Positions 26,199 to 36,948 of a stretch of 64,000 nucleotides of DNA are shown piece by piece. The DNA comes from Lutibaculum baratangense AMV1 (GTDB lineage Bacteria; Pseudomonadota; Alphaproteobacteria; Rhizobiales; Tepidamorphaceae), in assembly GCF_000496075.1 (NCBI RefSeq), contig NZ_AWXZ01000039.1, forward strand, positions 248,001 to 312,000, read 5' to 3'. Made by a program: the position numbers and the translations under genes. The notes beneath the pieces are model-generated. The model saw only the letters and a program-made list of their open reading frames with translations. It was not told the DNA's origin and ran no database searches. Numbering within the stretch: position 1 is the stretch's first letter; every line of letters starts with the position of its first letter.

Positions 26199-27098
26199 TC
26201 AGGCCGGTCGGTCGACTTCGTCCAGCAGCGTCTCGATGGCGGCGAACTCCGCCGGCGTGGCGAGCGGGGCCGGATGGCCGACATCCGGCACGGTGAGCGC
26301 GCGGACACCATGGCGACGCCCGAGCATCGCGCCGACCGTCGCCTGCGACAGGAGCGCGGAGTTCGCGCCGCGCAGCACGAGCACGGGGCCCGAAGCGGCG
26401 AGCGCGTCGAACTGCGGCCACATGGCCGGCAACGAGACGTCCTCGGGCAGGTCGCGCAGCGGCGTGGCGAGCCTTTCGTCGTAGGGAGCGGCCGGTCGCC
26501 CGTCGCGCTCGACATAGGTGCGCGCCGCCATGGCCGCCCATCCCGCCTCGTCCACATGCGGAAAGTCCGCGCCATAGACGGAGCGGAGGCGGTGTGCCGC
26601 GTCGGCCCAATCCGAGGGCGCACGTGTCGCGGCGAGGGCGGCGCCGATCTTGCGCAAGCCGGAGATCTCGAGCACGGGGCCGATGTCGTTCAGCACCGCG
26701 CCGGCGACGAGCTCGGGCCGCGTCGCCGCGAGCTGCATCGTCACGAGGCCTCCTCGGGACGTGCCTATGAGGACGGCATGGTCGATTCCGAGAGCGGCGA
26801 GGGCTTCGATCACGTCCTGCGTCTCGCGAAGGACGTTGTAGTTCGCGGCGTCGGCATCGTGGTCCGAGCGGCCGCGGCCGCGGAAATCGATCGTCACCAC
26901 GCGCCGCGAGGACTGCTCATGCCGGGTGAAGTGCCGTGCGAGGGCCTCGAAATCGCGGCCGTCCCGCGTCAGGCCGGGAAGGCAGACCAGAGGAGCCCGC
27001 GGTGCGGCATCGCGCGGGCGGTGATCGCGAACGAAGAGGCGCAGCCCGTCGCCGGCCCTGACGAAGCGCTCGATCGTCTCGACCCGGTCATCTGCCAT
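26199..27098 (-). CDS. Alpha/beta hydrolase
   Basis: 299 residues of the alpha/beta-hydrolase fold. Oxyanion region PLVCLPGLTRDGRDFEALARHF, DFRGRGRSD, nucleophile elbow LIGTSRGGLVTM (Ser), acid region VLVLRGANSALLS and His in VPDVGHPAPL. Such proteins hydrolyse esters or lactones; substrate unknown. The ATG overlaps the stop of the upstream lytic transglycosylase by one base (TGATG-type on the minus strand), implying coupling. Confidence 0.85.
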   Translation of the reverse strand: MADDRVETIERFVRAGDGLRLFVRDHRPRDAAPRAPLVCLPGLTRDGRDFEALARHFTRHEQSSRRVVTIDFRGRGRSDHDADAANYNVLRETQDVIEALAALGIDHAVLIGTSRGGLVTMQLAATRPELVAGAVLNDIGPVLEISGLRKIGAALAATRAPSDWADAAHRLRSVYGADFPHVDEAGWAAMAARTYVERDGRPAAPYDERLATPLRDLPEDVSLPAMWPQFDALAASGPVLVLRGANSALLSQATVGAMLGRRHGVRALTVPDVGHPAPLATPAEFAAIETLLDEVDRPA

Positions 27099-29527
27099 CA
27101 GCGGGAAAGGCCGGCCTCTGTCGGCGCAGGAAGGGTGGAGGTCTCTCGCGCCTCCTGAATCGGCGCGGCGGCGCGGGCGCCGAGGTCCTCGGCGATGCGC
27201 AGGCCCCCATCGCCCAGCCGCGCCCGGTAGACCTGCATGCCTTCCATCACCCGCTGCACGTAGTTGCGGGTCTCGCCGTAGGGGATGAACTCCACCCAGT
27301 CGACGGGATCGATCTCGCCCTTGCGCGGGTCGCCGAAGCGGCGGTTCCACTCGTAGATCCGCCCTCCGCCGGCATTGTAGGCCGCGAAGACCATCGGGTA
27401 GGAGCCTTCGAACCGCTCCATGAGCTGCCCGAGATGCGCGGCGCCGATCATCACGTTGTAGGTCGGGTCCTGGGTGAGGCGGGATTCGTGGTAGGCCTGA
27501 CCGTAGGCCTGCGCGGTCATCCGCGCCGTCGCCGGCATGAGCTGCATCAGCCCCTGCGCCCCGGCATGGCTGCGGGCGGTCGCGTTGAAGACGCTCTCCT
27601 GCCGCGCGATCGCGTAGACGAGGGCGGGATCGACCGGCGCACCGATGACCGGGTAGGCCGGCAGTCCGTCGGTCGTGAAGGAATAGTACTCCGTCGGGTC
27701 GCCGGCATAGGTGCCGAGCTTGCCGATCGCGAGAGTGGTGGAGGGAAGCTTGAGCTCGTGGGCGAGCTCGGCAACTCCGACGCGGATGGCGGTCGACCGG
27801 GTTTCACGCGCGAGCGACGTCATCAGCTGCGTGGCGAGGCTTTCATGGCCGAGCTGCCACAACAGCCTGATCGCCTTCACCGGCTCCTGCGTCTCGGCGT
27901 GGCGGAGCGCGGCGTGGGCGATGAGCGGCTTATGGGCACCGGGCAGGGAGTCCACGCCGAGCCGCTCGAGGGCGAGCTGGCCGTAATAGGTGGAGAAGTG
28001 CTCGCCGGCCTTGCGGTAATGCTCGGCCGCCTTTGTCCGGTCGCCGTTCGCCTCGTGCGCGCGGCCGAGCCAGTACTCGCCGCGGGAGACGCTGATGGGA
28101 AGGGACACGACGCTCAGCGCCTCGGCGAAATGCCCGATCGCGTCCGCCGGCCTGTCGAGGAAGCGCAGCGCGATCCAGCCCGCCTGCCACTCGGCGTCCG
28201 ACCGCTCGGCCGGCGACTGGGCCGCATGCTTCAGCGTCAGCGCGTAGGCTTCCTTCGCGCGGCCGCGCTCCAGGAGCCAGCGGGAGGCGAGCTTCTGTTC
28301 GAGCCACCATTCGTCCGGCGCCGCCAGCGCGTCCTCGTCGGCGGGCGCCTTCATGAGGATGCGGCCGGCTTCCTCTTCCTCGCCGGCGCGACGCGCAAGG
28401 CGCGCCTTCGCGAACAGGGCGACCGGCTGCTCGCCGAGCTTCTTCGGCAGCTTGTCCAGGGCCTCCTGCGCCTTCTTGTCGCCCTGGAGAGCCTTCGCCG
28501 CCGCCTCCACCAGCTTCTGGTCGTCGCCCTTCAGCCGCTTCGCCAGCGATAGCGCGTCGCGCAATTCGCTCGTGTAGACCATGCGCACCGCGCGGGCCCG
28601 GTGATCGGCCTCCGTCAGGAGCTCGCCCAGCCGCTCGTCGACGAGCTTCTCCTCCGCCGCGGTCAGCTTCGTGCTGCGCCAGAGCTCCGCCGCGACCGTT
28701 CGGGCCTCGTTCCGCCGTCCCTGCGCCATGTGCGCCTGGGCGAGCGCGAGCCGACCGAGATTCGTCTCGGGCGGGCGTCCCGCAAAGACCTCCATGACGT
28801 CTCCGGGAGCCGCCTTCTGGGAGAAGAGCGCGACCTCGAAGCGCCTCTCGATCAGGTCGCGCGAGGGCCACTCCGGATGCTCGTCGAGAAAGCTGCGGAT
28901 GCGGCGCCAGGGCGCGTGGCTCGAGGCGTCCCTCACGTACAGGAACTCGACGAGGCTCTGCGCGGCGGGGTCGTCGAGGCGCTCCTTGCCGGCCAGGGCG
29001 TCGGAGAAGCGTTTCGCGAAGAGGTCGCTCAGCACGGCCGACACCCGTTGCGCCGTCGCGCGATCGACGACCGGGCGGAGGCGCCAGGGCAAGTCGTCGT
29101 CGGCCGGCCGCAGGCGCGGCATCGGGTGGCCCTCGAGGCTGGCCACCGGGGCGGGGGCCTCGGCCTCGTCTGCGTCAGCCGCCCGCGGGGACACCGGCGG
29201 AAGGGGAATCGCCGCCGCGGCCTCCTCGGTGGAGACGGCGTCCTCCGCGACCTCGTTCTCCTCCGGAGCCGGGGTGGCGGCCATCTCCTCCTCGGGCGTG
29301 GCGCCTTCGTCGTCGCCCTCCGAGGCCGTCGCCTCGTCCGAAGGGGGTGTCGCCGCCTCCGTCTTCGCGACCTCTTCGGCCCCGGGACGCGCGTCTTCGC
29401 CCGCCCTCTCGCTGGCCGAGGCAGGTGTCGAGCCGCTCCACCCGGAGTGGAGCAGCGGTGCTGCCGAAATTGCCGCGCAGGCCATCACGGCCGTCGCGCC
29501 GGCGCGCAACAGACGATAGTTGTGCAT
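27098..29527 (-). CDS. slt: Soluble lytic murein transglycosylase (Slt70-like)
   Basis: 809 residues. It cleaves the glycan strands of peptidoglycan to 1,6-anhydro products in the periplasm. A signal sequence (LLRAGATAVMACAAISAAP) is followed by a long Ala/Glu/Pro-rich acidic linker at about 40-135, then superhelical TPR-like helices at about 145-600, and the SLT domain from about 630 (ARQESVFNATARSHAGAQGLMQLMP, catalytic Glu in ARQES; YNVMIGAAHLGQLM; VFAAYNAGGGR). Start 29527 chosen at the signal peptide. The acidic linker is longer than in E. coli Slt. Confidence 0.93.
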   Translation of the reverse strand: MHNYRLLRAGATAVMACAAISAAPLLHSGWSGSTPASASERAGEDARPGAEEVAKTEAATPPSDEATASEGDDEGATPEEEMAATPAPEENEVAEDAVSTEEAAAAIPLPPVSPRAADADEAEAPAPVASLEGHPMPRLRPADDDLPWRLRPVVDRATAQRVSAVLSDLFAKRFSDALAGKERLDDPAAQSLVEFLYVRDASSHAPWRRIRSFLDEHPEWPSRDLIERRFEVALFSQKAAPGDVMEVFAGRPPETNLGRLALAQAHMAQGRRNEARTVAAELWRSTKLTAAEEKLVDERLGELLTEADHRARAVRMVYTSELRDALSLAKRLKGDDQKLVEAAAKALQGDKKAQEALDKLPKKLGEQPVALFAKARLARRAGEEEEAGRILMKAPADEDALAAPDEWWLEQKLASRWLLERGRAKEAYALTLKHAAQSPAERSDAEWQAGWIALRFLDRPADAIGHFAEALSVVSLPISVSRGEYWLGRAHEANGDRTKAAEHYRKAGEHFSTYYGQLALERLGVDSLPGAHKPLIAHAALRHAETQEPVKAIRLLWQLGHESLATQLMTSLARETRSTAIRVGVAELAHELKLPSTTLAIGKLGTYAGDPTEYYSFTTDGLPAYPVIGAPVDPALVYAIARQESVFNATARSHAGAQGLMQLMPATARMTAQAYGQAYHESRLTQDPTYNVMIGAAHLGQLMERFEGSYPMVFAAYNAGGGRIYEWNRRFGDPRKGEIDPVDWVEFIPYGETRNYVQRVMEGMQVYRARLGDGGLRIAEDLGARAAAPIQEARETSTLPAPTEAGLSR

Positions 29528-29713
29528 AAGCGAGAACGATCGCCCCGAATGGTTGACAAAGCAATACTGTCGGCCTGTTGAGGCGACATCGTGACAACGC
29601 TCGCCTCGCGTCATGCGGCCTTGTTCAGCTTGAGCCCAGTTTCTATGTTGGCCGCCTGCCGCGAGGCGTTTTCTTGAGGGCGGCCGCAGCCGTTCCGTCG
29701 ACGAGGGTTATTC

Positions 29714-30595
29714 ATGTTCAGAGGTTCGATTACGGCACTGATCACGCCGTTTCGGGATGGCGAGGTCGATGCCGAGGCTTTCCAGGCCTTCGTCGAGTGG
29801 CAGATCGCGGAGGGCAGTCACGGTGTGGTGCCGGTCGGCACGACCGGCGAGTCGCCGACGCTGAGCCATGACGAGCACAAGCGGGTCGTGGAGCTGTGCG
29901 TCGAGGTGGCGGCGGGCCGCGTGCCCGTGATCGCCGGCGCCGGGTCGAACAACACCGCCGAGGCGATCGATCTCGGCCAGCACGCCAAGCAGGCCGGCGC
30001 GGATGCGATCCTCGTCGTCACGCCCTACTACAACAAGCCCGGCCAGGAGGGGCTGTACCGCCACTACAAGGCGATTCACGATGCGGTCGACCTGCCGCTG
30101 ATCATCTACAACATTCCGCCGCGCAGCGTGATCGACATGTCGGTCGAGACGATGGCGCGCCTGTCGAAGGACTGCCCGAACATCGTCGGGGTGAAGGACG
30201 CGACGGCGAATCTCGCCCGCGTCAGCCTGCAGCGGCAGGCCTCCGGCAAGGAGTTCATCCAGCTCTCGGGCGAGGACCCGACGGCGCTCGGCTTCATGGC
30301 GCATGGCGGGGTCGGCTGCATCTCGGTCACGTCCAACGTCGCGCCGCGTCTTTGCGCGGAGTTCCAGGAGGCCTGCCTCGCCGGCGACTACGCCAAGGCG
30401 CTGGAGATGCAGGACCGCCTCATGCCGCTTCACCGGGCGCTGTTCTTGGAAACGAACCCGGCGCCGACCAAGTATGCCGTGTCGCTCCTCGGCAAGTGCG
30501 CGGCGGATGTCCGCCTGCCCATCGTGGAGGTGACGGAGCCGACCCGCCTCGAGGTCCGCGCCGCGATGGTGCATGCGGGCCTCCTGAACAGTTGA
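29714..30595 (+). CDS. dapA: 4-hydroxy-tetrahydrodipicolinate synthase
   Basis: 293 residues, TIM barrel. It condenses pyruvate with aspartate semialdehyde in lysine/diaminopimelate synthesis. Seen: [44 protein letters not shown], catalytic Tyr in [14 protein letters not shown], Schiff-base Lys in [11 protein letters not shown] and [13 protein letters not shown]. smpB follows after 14 nt, a common alphaproteobacterial pair. Confidence 0.97.
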   Translation: MFRGSITALITPFRDGEVDAEAFQAFVEWQIAEGSHGVVPVGTTGESPTLSHDEHKRVVELCVEVAAGRVPVIAGAGSNNTAEAIDLGQHAKQAGADAILVVTPYYNKPGQEGLYRHYKAIHDAVDLPLIIYNIPPRSVIDMSVETMARLSKDCPNIVGVKDATANLARVSLQRQASGKEFIQLSGEDPTALGFMAHGGVGCISVTSNVAPRLCAEFQEACLAGDYAKALEMQDRLMPLHRALFLETNPAPTKYAVSLLGKCAADVRLPIVEVTEPTRLEVRAAMVHAGLLNS

Positions 30596-30609
30596 GAGAG
30601 TGAAGAGTC

Positions 30610-31083
30610 ATGGCCCCTCGTGGAGCCCCCGCGCGCAGGATCGTGTCGGAGAACCGGCGCGCCCGCTTCGACTACGAGCTGCAGGACACGTTCGAGGCCG
30701 GCATCGCCCTGACCGGCACGGAGGTGAAGTCGCTGCGCGGCGGCAAGGCGAGCCTCGCCGAATCCTATGCCGGCGAGTCCGGCGGCGAGATGTGGCTCTT
30801 CAACGCCAACATCCCCGAGTATGGCCCGGCGAACCGCTTCAACCACGAGCCGAAGCGGCCGCGGAAGCTGTTGCTGCACAAGCGCGAGATCGGCCGCCTG
30901 ATGGGGGCGGTCAACAAGGAGGGCATGACGGTCGTGCCCCTGAAGCTCTATTTCGACCCGCGCGGCATGGCGAAGCTCGAGATCGCCGTCGCCAGGGGCA
31001 AGAAGCAGCACGACAAGCGGCAGGCGATGAAGGAGCGCAGCTGGCAGCGCGACAAGGCGCGCATCCTCAAGGAGAACAACTGA
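30610..31083 (+). CDS. smpB: SsrA-binding protein SmpB
   Basis: 157 residues. It brings tmRNA to stalled ribosomes for trans-translation. Core: [61 protein letters not shown] and the basic tail [15 protein letters not shown]. Downstream of dapA in the same operon. The tmRNA gene is not in the window. Confidence 0.97.
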   Translation: MAPRGAPARRIVSENRRARFDYELQDTFEAGIALTGTEVKSLRGGKASLAESYAGESGGEMWLFNANIPEYGPANRFNHEPKRPRKLLLHKREIGRLMGAVNKEGMTVVPLKLYFDPRGMAKLEIAVARGKKQHDKRQAMKERSWQRDKARILKENN

Positions 31084-31123
31084 GCGGCGCGAGCCGGTTC
31101 AGTCGGGACGCACGTACAGGGCG

Positions 31124-31147
31124 CCCGGGACTGCGGTTCAGCCCGGG
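31124..31147. terminator. Possible terminator between smpB and map
   Basis: CCCGGG-a-CTG / CAG-CCCGGG stem with a five-base loop. It overlaps the last codons of the convergent map gene and has no T run. Confidence 0.35.
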
Positions 31148-31887
31148 AGGGTGACGATGACCGCCCCTTGGTCCGTCGCGACCACGGTGTGCTCATACTG
31201 CACGACCGGCGCGGACGGCTCGCTGTAGAGCGTCCAGTCGTCTTCGCCGTCCCGAGCCCACATTCCGCCACGGGACAGGAACGGCTCGACGGTCAGCACC
31301 AGTCCCTTGTGCATCCGACGTCTCTCGCCCTTGTCGGGCCAGGTCGCGACCTCCTCGGGATACTCGTGAAGAGCCCGGCCGACGCCGTGACTGGCGAGGT
31401 TCCGGATCAAGGTGTAACCGCGCTTCTCGGCGAAGCGGCCGATGGCGTTGCCGATGCCAGCCAGCGGCCGGCCGCTGCCGACCTGCGCGATGCCGATCTG
31501 CATCGCACGCTTTCCGTCGCGGCACAGCCGATCGAGCGGGGGTCGGACCGGCTCCAGGCGGAACGTGGCGCCGGTATCCGCGAAATAGCCGTTCTTCGAG
31601 GCTGAGACGTCGAGATTGACGAGATCGCCGGCGGCGAGGATCCGGCTGCCGGGGACGCCATGCGCGATCTCTTCGTTCACGCTGATGCAGGTCGCGCCGG
31701 GGAAGTCATAGGTGGATTCCGGCGCCGAAACCGCACCTTCGCGCTCCAGGAACTCGCGGCCGATCTCGTCCAGCTCTCTCGTCGTCATGCCGGGCTCCAT
31801 CGCCCCTGCCATGGTGTGCATGGTCTTGGCGACGATGCGGCCGATCGCTTTCAACCCGTCCAGCTCATCCTGGTTCGTGATCGTCAT
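31138..31887 (-). CDS. map: Type I methionine aminopeptidase
   Basis: 249 residues, standard type I length. It removes the initiator Met from nascent proteins. Metal ligands: Asp in NLDVSASKNGYFADTGATF (two), His in LASHGVGRALHEYP, Glu in LTVEPFLSRGG and Glu in VVQYEHTVVAT. The start MTITNQDELDG (31887) was chosen; the upstream extension lacks similarity. Its place beside a uracil-DNA glycosylase rather than the usual rpsB or radC neighbours hints that it could be a second copy; this needs the rest of the genome. Confidence 0.93.
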   Translation of the reverse strand: MTITNQDELDGLKAIGRIVAKTMHTMAGAMEPGMTTRELDEIGREFLEREGAVSAPESTYDFPGATCISVNEEIAHGVPGSRILAAGDLVNLDVSASKNGYFADTGATFRLEPVRPPLDRLCRDGKRAMQIGIAQVGSGRPLAGIGNAIGRFAEKRGYTLIRNLASHGVGRALHEYPEEVATWPDKGERRRMHKGLVLTVEPFLSRGGMWARDGEDDWTLYSEPSAPVVQYEHTVVATDQGAVIVTLPG

Positions 31888-31900
31888 TCCGTGTGTCGTC

Positions 31901-32551
31901 TCATGTCTCGTCGACGCCGAGATCCGCACGCACGCCGGCGAAGACGGCTTGGAACATCTCGGGCGTCAGCCGGCCCGTCTGCGTGTTGTAGCGCGAGCAG
32001 TGATAGGTGTCGCGGATGACGAAGCGGCCGGCCTCGTGCCTGGCATTGTGGCCGAAGGGGAAATCCCCACGGCGCAGGCCCAGCGCCGTGAGGCCCGTGT
32101 CGTGGGCGATCCGGCCCATCATCACGACGACCCGCAGGTTCTCCATCTCCGCGATCGCCGGCACGAGGAACTGCCGGCAGGTCTTGATCTCGGCGCCCGT
32201 CGGCTTGTTCTCTGGCGGCACGCAGCGCACACCGTTGACGATCCTGCAGTCGACGAGCTCGAACCCGTCGTCGGGTCTCCCGAGATATCTGCCGCGGGCG
32301 AAGCCGTAGCGGGGCAGCGTGTCGTAGAGGAGGTCGCCGGCATAGTCGCCGGTGAAGGGCCGGCCGGTGCAGTTGGCGCCCTTCAGGCCGGGCGCGAGCC
32401 CGACGATCAGCACGCGCGCGTCGACTGGGCCGAAGCTCGGCACCGGCGCGTTGAAGCAACCGGGCAGGCGCTCGCGGTTGCGCTCGCGGAACTCGACGAG
32501 GCGCGGGCAGAGCGGGCAGTCGCGCCCGGGTTCGTAGGCGGCGAGCGACAT
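31901..32551 (-). CDS. Family 5 (UDGb-type) uracil-DNA glycosylase
   Basis: 216 residues. CPLCPRL near the start and a further cysteine later (VNGVRCVPPENKPT, CRQFL) fit the 4Fe-4S cluster of family 4/5 glycosylases. Motif 1 is VLIVGLAPGLKGANCTGRPF, where the Ala in GLAPG instead of an acidic residue is typical for family 5; motif 2 region is HCSRYNTQTGRL. It would remove uracil and other deaminated bases. It starts 8 nt after the NYN gene stop; probable operon. Confidence 0.88.
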   Translation of the reverse strand: MSLAAYEPGRDCPLCPRLVEFRERNRERLPGCFNAPVPSFGPVDARVLIVGLAPGLKGANCTGRPFTGDYAGDLLYDTLPRYGFARGRYLGRPDDGFELVDCRIVNGVRCVPPENKPTGAEIKTCRQFLVPAIAEMENLRVVVMMGRIAHDTGLTALGLRRGDFPFGHNARHEAGRFVIRDTYHCSRYNTQTGRLTPEMFQAVFAGVRADLGVDET

Positions 32552-32559
32552 GGCGGCGT

Positions 32560-33177
32560 TCAGCGGTCGAAGAACTCCTCGAGGTCGTCCGCCGGCTCCG
32601 CGGGCCGGTAGGTGCGCTCGCTCGCCTCGCGCCGCGCCGCGCGTTCCGCCGGGTCCCGGCCGATCTGCTTCACGAGCTTGGCGATGTCGATGAAGTGATC
32701 GGCCTGGCGCCTGAGCTCGTCCGCGATCATCGGCGGCTGGACCGAGACGGTCGAGACGACGCTGACGCGCTTGCCCTTGCGCTGGATCGCCTCGACGAGG
32801 GAGCGGAAGTCGCCGTCGCCCGAGAACAGCACCATGTGGTCGATGTGCTCGGCCATCTCCATCGCGTCGACGGCGAGCTCGATGTCCATGTTGCCCTTCA
32901 CCTTGCGGCGGCCGCTGGCGTCGGTGAACTCCTTCATCGGCTTCGTGACGACGGTATAGCCGTTGTAGTCGAGCCAGTCGATGAGCGGGCGGATGGAGGA
33001 ATACTCCTGATCGTCCGCGAGCGCCGTGTAGTAGAAGGCGCGGACGAGATAGCCCTGCTCGTCGAACAGGCCGAGCAGGCGGCGATAGTCGATGTCGAAA
33101 TTCAGCGAGCGGGCAGTGGCATAAAGATTTGCGCCGTCGATGAAGACGGCAATGCGTTCGTTGGGCGTGAACTTCAT
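32560..33177 (-). CDS. NYN domain protein (LabA/DUF88-like)
   Basis: 205 residues. The PIN-like nuclease core carries the expected acidic residues: VFIDGANLYATARSL, KGNMDIELAVDAMEMAE and VLFSGDGDFRSLVEAIQRKGKRV. NYN proteins are probable metal-dependent ribonucleases. The C-terminal 40 residues are charged. Upstream of the uracil-DNA glycosylase gene on the same strand. RNA target unknown. Confidence 0.9.
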   Translation of the reverse strand: MKFTPNERIAVFIDGANLYATARSLNFDIDYRRLLGLFDEQGYLVRAFYYTALADDQEYSSIRPLIDWLDYNGYTVVTKPMKEFTDASGRRKVKGNMDIELAVDAMEMAEHIDHMVLFSGDGDFRSLVEAIQRKGKRVSVVSTVSVQPPMIADELRRQADHFIDIAKLVKQIGRDPAERAARREASERTYRPAEPADDLEEFFDR

Positions 33178-33303
33178 GGGAAACCTCTCGCGGGGAGGCG
33201 GTTATGCGGCCCGCGTGAAAATGTGGTTGAGGCGCCGGCAATGGAATGGCGCACGCTATCGGCACGTCGGCGATTTCCGGCAAGCAAGCCGGTAGCGGGG
33301 TGG

Positions 33304-34155
33304 CTAAGCCGCGCGATGTGCCGTGTCAACGCCTTCGGCCCGCACCTCTCCCGGCTCCTCCCATCGGACGACCCGGCGGTAGAGATGCCAACTCGTGTGG
33401 CCGAAGAGTGGCAGGGCGAGAATCAGGCCGAGGAGCGCCGGGAGGATGGCGAGGAAGGTGAGGACGGCGACGAGGACGCCGTAGAGGAGCATCGGAACCG
33501 GGTTCGCCCGGACTGCCCGCCAGCTCGTCGCGATCGCGGTGACGAAATTCGTGTCGCGGTCGAGGAGCATTGGATAGGCCAGAACGGTCGAGGCGTAGAC
33601 GCCCACGGCGAATATGGCGCCGACGGCGTTGCCGAGCGCGAGGAAGAGGAGGCCGTGTGTCGTGGTGAAGAGCTCGCTGAGGAACTCGCCGGCTTCCATC
33701 CTCGTCAGGCCGAAGAAGCTCAGGAACAGGGCCGCCGCCACGTCGATCCAGATGATGAAGACGAAGAGGTTGAGCATTGGCATCCAGCCGAGGCTCCGGG
33801 CGCCGGGGCCGAGCACCGTGCCCAGCACCTCTCGCCAGGACAGTCGATCCACCGTTTCGAGCCGCCGGCTGACGTCGTAGAGGGCGATTGCCGCGAACGG
33901 TCCGAGGAGCGTGAAGCCCGCAGCCAGCGGATAGGCGAGGAAGAGGAGGTCGGCCAGTGCCACGAGGGCATATATGAACCAGCCGCCGGCGACGAAGAGT
34001 AGGCCGATCGCGGCTCCCAGGACCGGGGCGCGGCGCAGGTCCCGCATCCCCAGCACCAGGACGGCGCCGACTTCCGCGACCCCGATGCTGGCGATGGCGG
34101 GATCGCCCTTCCGCATTTTCGAGGCGGCCACCCCGCGGATCGCGTCTTCCGTCAT
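33304..34155 (-). CDS. DUF2189 membrane protein
   Basis: 283 residues with six hydrophobic segments: [44 protein letters not shown] (two helices), [39 protein letters not shown], and [21 protein letters not shown] near the end. Matches the DUF2189 pattern ([18 protein letters not shown]). Likely cytoplasmic-membrane protein; function unknown. Divergent from rpoZ. Confidence 0.8.
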   Translation of the reverse strand: MTEDAIRGVAASKMRKGDPAIASIGVAEVGAVLVLGMRDLRRAPVLGAAIGLLFVAGGWFIYALVALADLLFLAYPLAAGFTLLGPFAAIALYDVSRRLETVDRLSWREVLGTVLGPGARSLGWMPMLNLFVFIIWIDVAAALFLSFFGLTRMEAGEFLSELFTTTHGLLFLALGNAVGAIFAVGVYASTVLAYPMLLDRDTNFVTAIATSWRAVRANPVPMLLYGVLVAVLTFLAILPALLGLILALPLFGHTSWHLYRRVVRWEEPGEVRAEGVDTAHRAA

Positions 34156-34272
34156 CTCTTCCCCATCCGCATGCCTCGCCGGAGACGGTCGCCTGTCGCG
34201 CCCTTGCGTCACCAGTGCCGACCGCGTATATCGGCCAATAACCCACTCCATCGCCTGAAGGAGCCGACTGTC

Positions 34273-34650
34273 ATGGCGCGCGTGACGGTAGAAGATTGTG
34301 TTGACAAGGTCGAGAACCGCTTCGAGCTGGTTCTGCTGGCTTCCCATCGCTCGCGGATGCTCTCGAATGGCGCGCCGCTGACGGTGGATCGCGACAACGA
34401 CAAGAACGCGGTCGTCGCCCTGCGCGAGATCGCGGACGAGACCGTTTCGCCCGAGGATCTGCGCGAGGAGCTCATCCACTCGCTGCAGCGCTATGTGGAA
34501 GTCGACGAGCCCGAGCCCGAGCCCACGGCGCTTCCTGCGGCCGCCGGCGGCGACACGGGCGAGGACGACAGCGTGCAGTTCGATCGCATGTCCGAGGAGG
34601 ACCTCCTGAGGGGGCTCGAAGGCCTGACGCCTCCCGAAGACCGGGAGTGA
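34273..34650 (+). CDS. rpoZ: RNA polymerase omega subunit
   Basis: 125 residues: [28 protein letters not shown] and the helical core [18 protein letters not shown] are the omega signature; the C-terminal 50 residues are acidic and variable. It stabilises beta-prime in RNA polymerase. rsh follows 90 nt downstream, the classical order; omega and ppGpp are functionally linked. Confidence 0.97.
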   Translation: MARVTVEDCVDKVENRFELVLLASHRSRMLSNGAPLTVDRDNDKNAVVALREIADETVSPEDLREELIHSLQRYVEVDEPEPEPTALPAAAGGDTGEDDSVQFDRMSEEDLLRGLEGLTPPEDRE

Positions 34651-34740
34651 TCCGCGCGGGCGATGAAGGGGCTCGCATACGGGTTGCGCGCCCCGTCTTC
34701 CTGGACTTGACGATTCGATCTGCCGCCGGGTGAACCCTCG

Positions 34741-36948
34741 ATGATGCGGCAGTATGAGCTTGTCGAACGCGTCACCGCGTACGACCCTGATGCCGACGAG
34801 AACCTCCTGAACCGGGCTTATGTCTATGCGATGAAGGCGCATGGACTGCAGAAGCGCGCCTCGGGCGACCCCTATTTCTCGCATCCCCTCGAAGTTGCCG
34901 CGATCCTGACGGACCTGAAGCTCGACGACGCAACGATCGCGGCGGCGCTCCTGCACGACACGATCGAGGATACCGACACCACCCGCGACGAGATCGACCG
35001 GCTGTTCGGCAAGGAGATCGGCGCGCTGGTCGACGGTCTGACGAAGATGAAGAAGCTCGACCTCGTGTCCAAGCGGGTCGAGCAGGCCGAGAACCTGCGC
35101 AAGTTCATGCTGGCGATCTCGAAGGACGTGCGCGTCCTTCTGGTGAAGCTCGCCGATCGCCTGCACAACATGCGCACGCTGGAATACGTGCCCGAGGCGA
35201 AGCGCAACCGCATCGCCGAGGAGACGATGGATCTCTACGCGCCGCTTGCCGGCCGCATGGGCATCCAGTGGATGCGCGAGGAGCTCGAGGAGCTCGCCTT
35301 CCGGCAGCTTCAGCCCGAGGCCTACCAGATGATCGTGAACCGTCTGGCGGCTTCGCGGGAGGCGAATGCCGCGGCGATCGCCGAGATCGAGGTGGCGCTG
35401 AAGGACAAGCTCGGGCAGCAGGGCATCAAGGCGCAGGTGACGGGGCGGGAGAAGCGCCCGTTCTCGATCTTCCGGAAGATGGAGCAGAAGAAGCTCTCCT
35501 TCGAGCAGCTCTCCGACATCATCGGGTTCCGCGTCGTGGTCGACACCGTTGCGGACTGCTACCAGGCCCTCGGCATCGTCAACACGACCTGGCGAATGGT
35601 GCCCGGCCGGTACAAGGACTACATCTCGACGCCGAAGCAGAACGACTACCGCTCCATCCACACGACCGTCATCGGCCCCGGGCACAGGCGCGTCGAGCTG
35701 CAGATCCGCACCTACGGCATGAACGAGGTGGCCGAGTACGGCATCGCCGCGCATCCCCTCTACAAGGACGGGATCGAGGTCAAGACCGGCAATCGGATGG
35801 CCGCCGAGAGCGGCGCCTACCGCTGGCTCAGGCGCCTCATGGAGATGCTGGCCGAAGGCAACACGCCCGAGGAGTTCCTCGAGCACACGAAGCTCGAGCT
35901 GTTCCAGGACCAGGTTTTCTGCTTCACGCCGAAGGGGCGGCTGATCGCACTGCCGCGGGGGGCGACGGCGATCGACTTCGCCTATGCCGTCCACACCGAC
36001 GTCGGGAACACGGCGATCGGCAGCAAGATCAACGGCCGGCACGCCCCGCTGATCGGTGCGCTGTCGAACGGCGACGAGGTGGAGATCCTCACGTCGCCCG
36101 GCCAGACGCCGTCCGCCGCCTGGGAAGGGATCGCCATCACCGGCAAGGCCCGCTCGGCCATCCGGCGGGCCACCAGGGAAGCGACCCGGAGACAGTACAG
36201 CGGCCTCGGCCGGCAGATCGTGCAGCGCGTGTTCGACAGGGCGGGCAAGCCGTATTCCGACGAGCGACTAGGCACCTGCCTCAGGCGCCTCGCCCAGGCG
36301 AGCGTGGAGGATGCGCTGGCCGCCGTCGGCCGCGGCGACCTGCCGGCCGGCGACGTTCTGAAGGCGGTCCACCCCGATTACCAGGAAGCACGTCACCAGC
36401 ACTCCTCCGCGACGGGCAACGAGGCCGGCTGGTTCGGCATCGAGCGGGCGGTGGGACTCAAGTTCCATGTGCCCGAGGAGAGCGACGGGCGCGCGAACCC
36501 GATCCCGATCCGCGGTGTCCAGGGCGACCTGCCGGTGAAGTTCTCCCCCGAGGGCGGAGCCGTTCCGGGAGACCGTATCGTCGGCATCTTCACGCCGGGC
36601 GAAGGGATCACGATCTATCCGATCCAGTCGCCGGAGCTTCAGAAGTTCGACGAGTTTCCCGAGCGCTGGATCGACGTCCGCTGGGACATCGACGACGAGT
36701 TCCCGGAGCGGTTTCCCGCGCAGATCAAGATCGGCGCGCGCAACGAGCCGGGATCGCTCGGACGCATCGCCAAGATCATCGGCGAGAACGACGCGAATAT
36801 CGACAACGTGAAGATGGTGAAGCGCGGGGAGGACTTCCACGACATGGTCATCGACGTGGAGGTCTGGGACGTGAAGCACCTGAACTCGATCATCTCGCTC
36901 CTGAAGGGCGACAGGGTGGTCAATTCCGTGACTCGGGTGAATGGCTGA
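34741..36948 (+). CDS. rsh: Bifunctional (p)ppGpp synthetase/hydrolase Rsh
   Basis: 735 residues. Domains: HD hydrolase at about 45-145 ([24 protein letters not shown]), RelA-type synthetase at about 240-350 ([50 protein letters not shown]), TGS near 390-445 ([21 protein letters not shown]), and ACT from about 650. Conserved HD residues indicate it degrades as well as makes (p)ppGpp, the single long RSH of most alphaproteobacteria. Starts at ATG 34741 or 34744. Its end overlaps pyrE by 8 nt. Confidence 0.97.
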   Translation: MMRQYELVERVTAYDPDADENLLNRAYVYAMKAHGLQKRASGDPYFSHPLEVAAILTDLKLDDATIAAALLHDTIEDTDTTRDEIDRLFGKEIGALVDGLTKMKKLDLVSKRVEQAENLRKFMLAISKDVRVLLVKLADRLHNMRTLEYVPEAKRNRIAEETMDLYAPLAGRMGIQWMREELEELAFRQLQPEAYQMIVNRLAASREANAAAIAEIEVALKDKLGQQGIKAQVTGREKRPFSIFRKMEQKKLSFEQLSDIIGFRVVVDTVADCYQALGIVNTTWRMVPGRYKDYISTPKQNDYRSIHTTVIGPGHRRVELQIRTYGMNEVAEYGIAAHPLYKDGIEVKTGNRMAAESGAYRWLRRLMEMLAEGNTPEEFLEHTKLELFQDQVFCFTPKGRLIALPRGATAIDFAYAVHTDVGNTAIGSKINGRHAPLIGALSNGDEVEILTSPGQTPSAAWEGIAITGKARSAIRRATREATRRQYSGLGRQIVQRVFDRAGKPYSDERLGTCLRRLAQASVEDALAAVGRGDLPAGDVLKAVHPDYQEARHQHSSATGNEAGWFGIERAVGLKFHVPEESDGRANPIPIRGVQGDLPVKFSPEGGAVPGDRIVGIFTPGEGITIYPIQSPELQKFDEFPERWIDVRWDIDDEFPERFPAQIKIGARNEPGSLGRIAKIIGENDANIDNVKMVKRGEDFHDMVIDVEVWDVKHLNSIISLLKGDRVVNSVTRVNG

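Noticed and set aside
33304-36042. Single 912-codon minus-strand frame
   Set aside because: Only its last ~283 codons (DUF2189 protein) are a gene; the rest is antisense to rpoZ and rsh.
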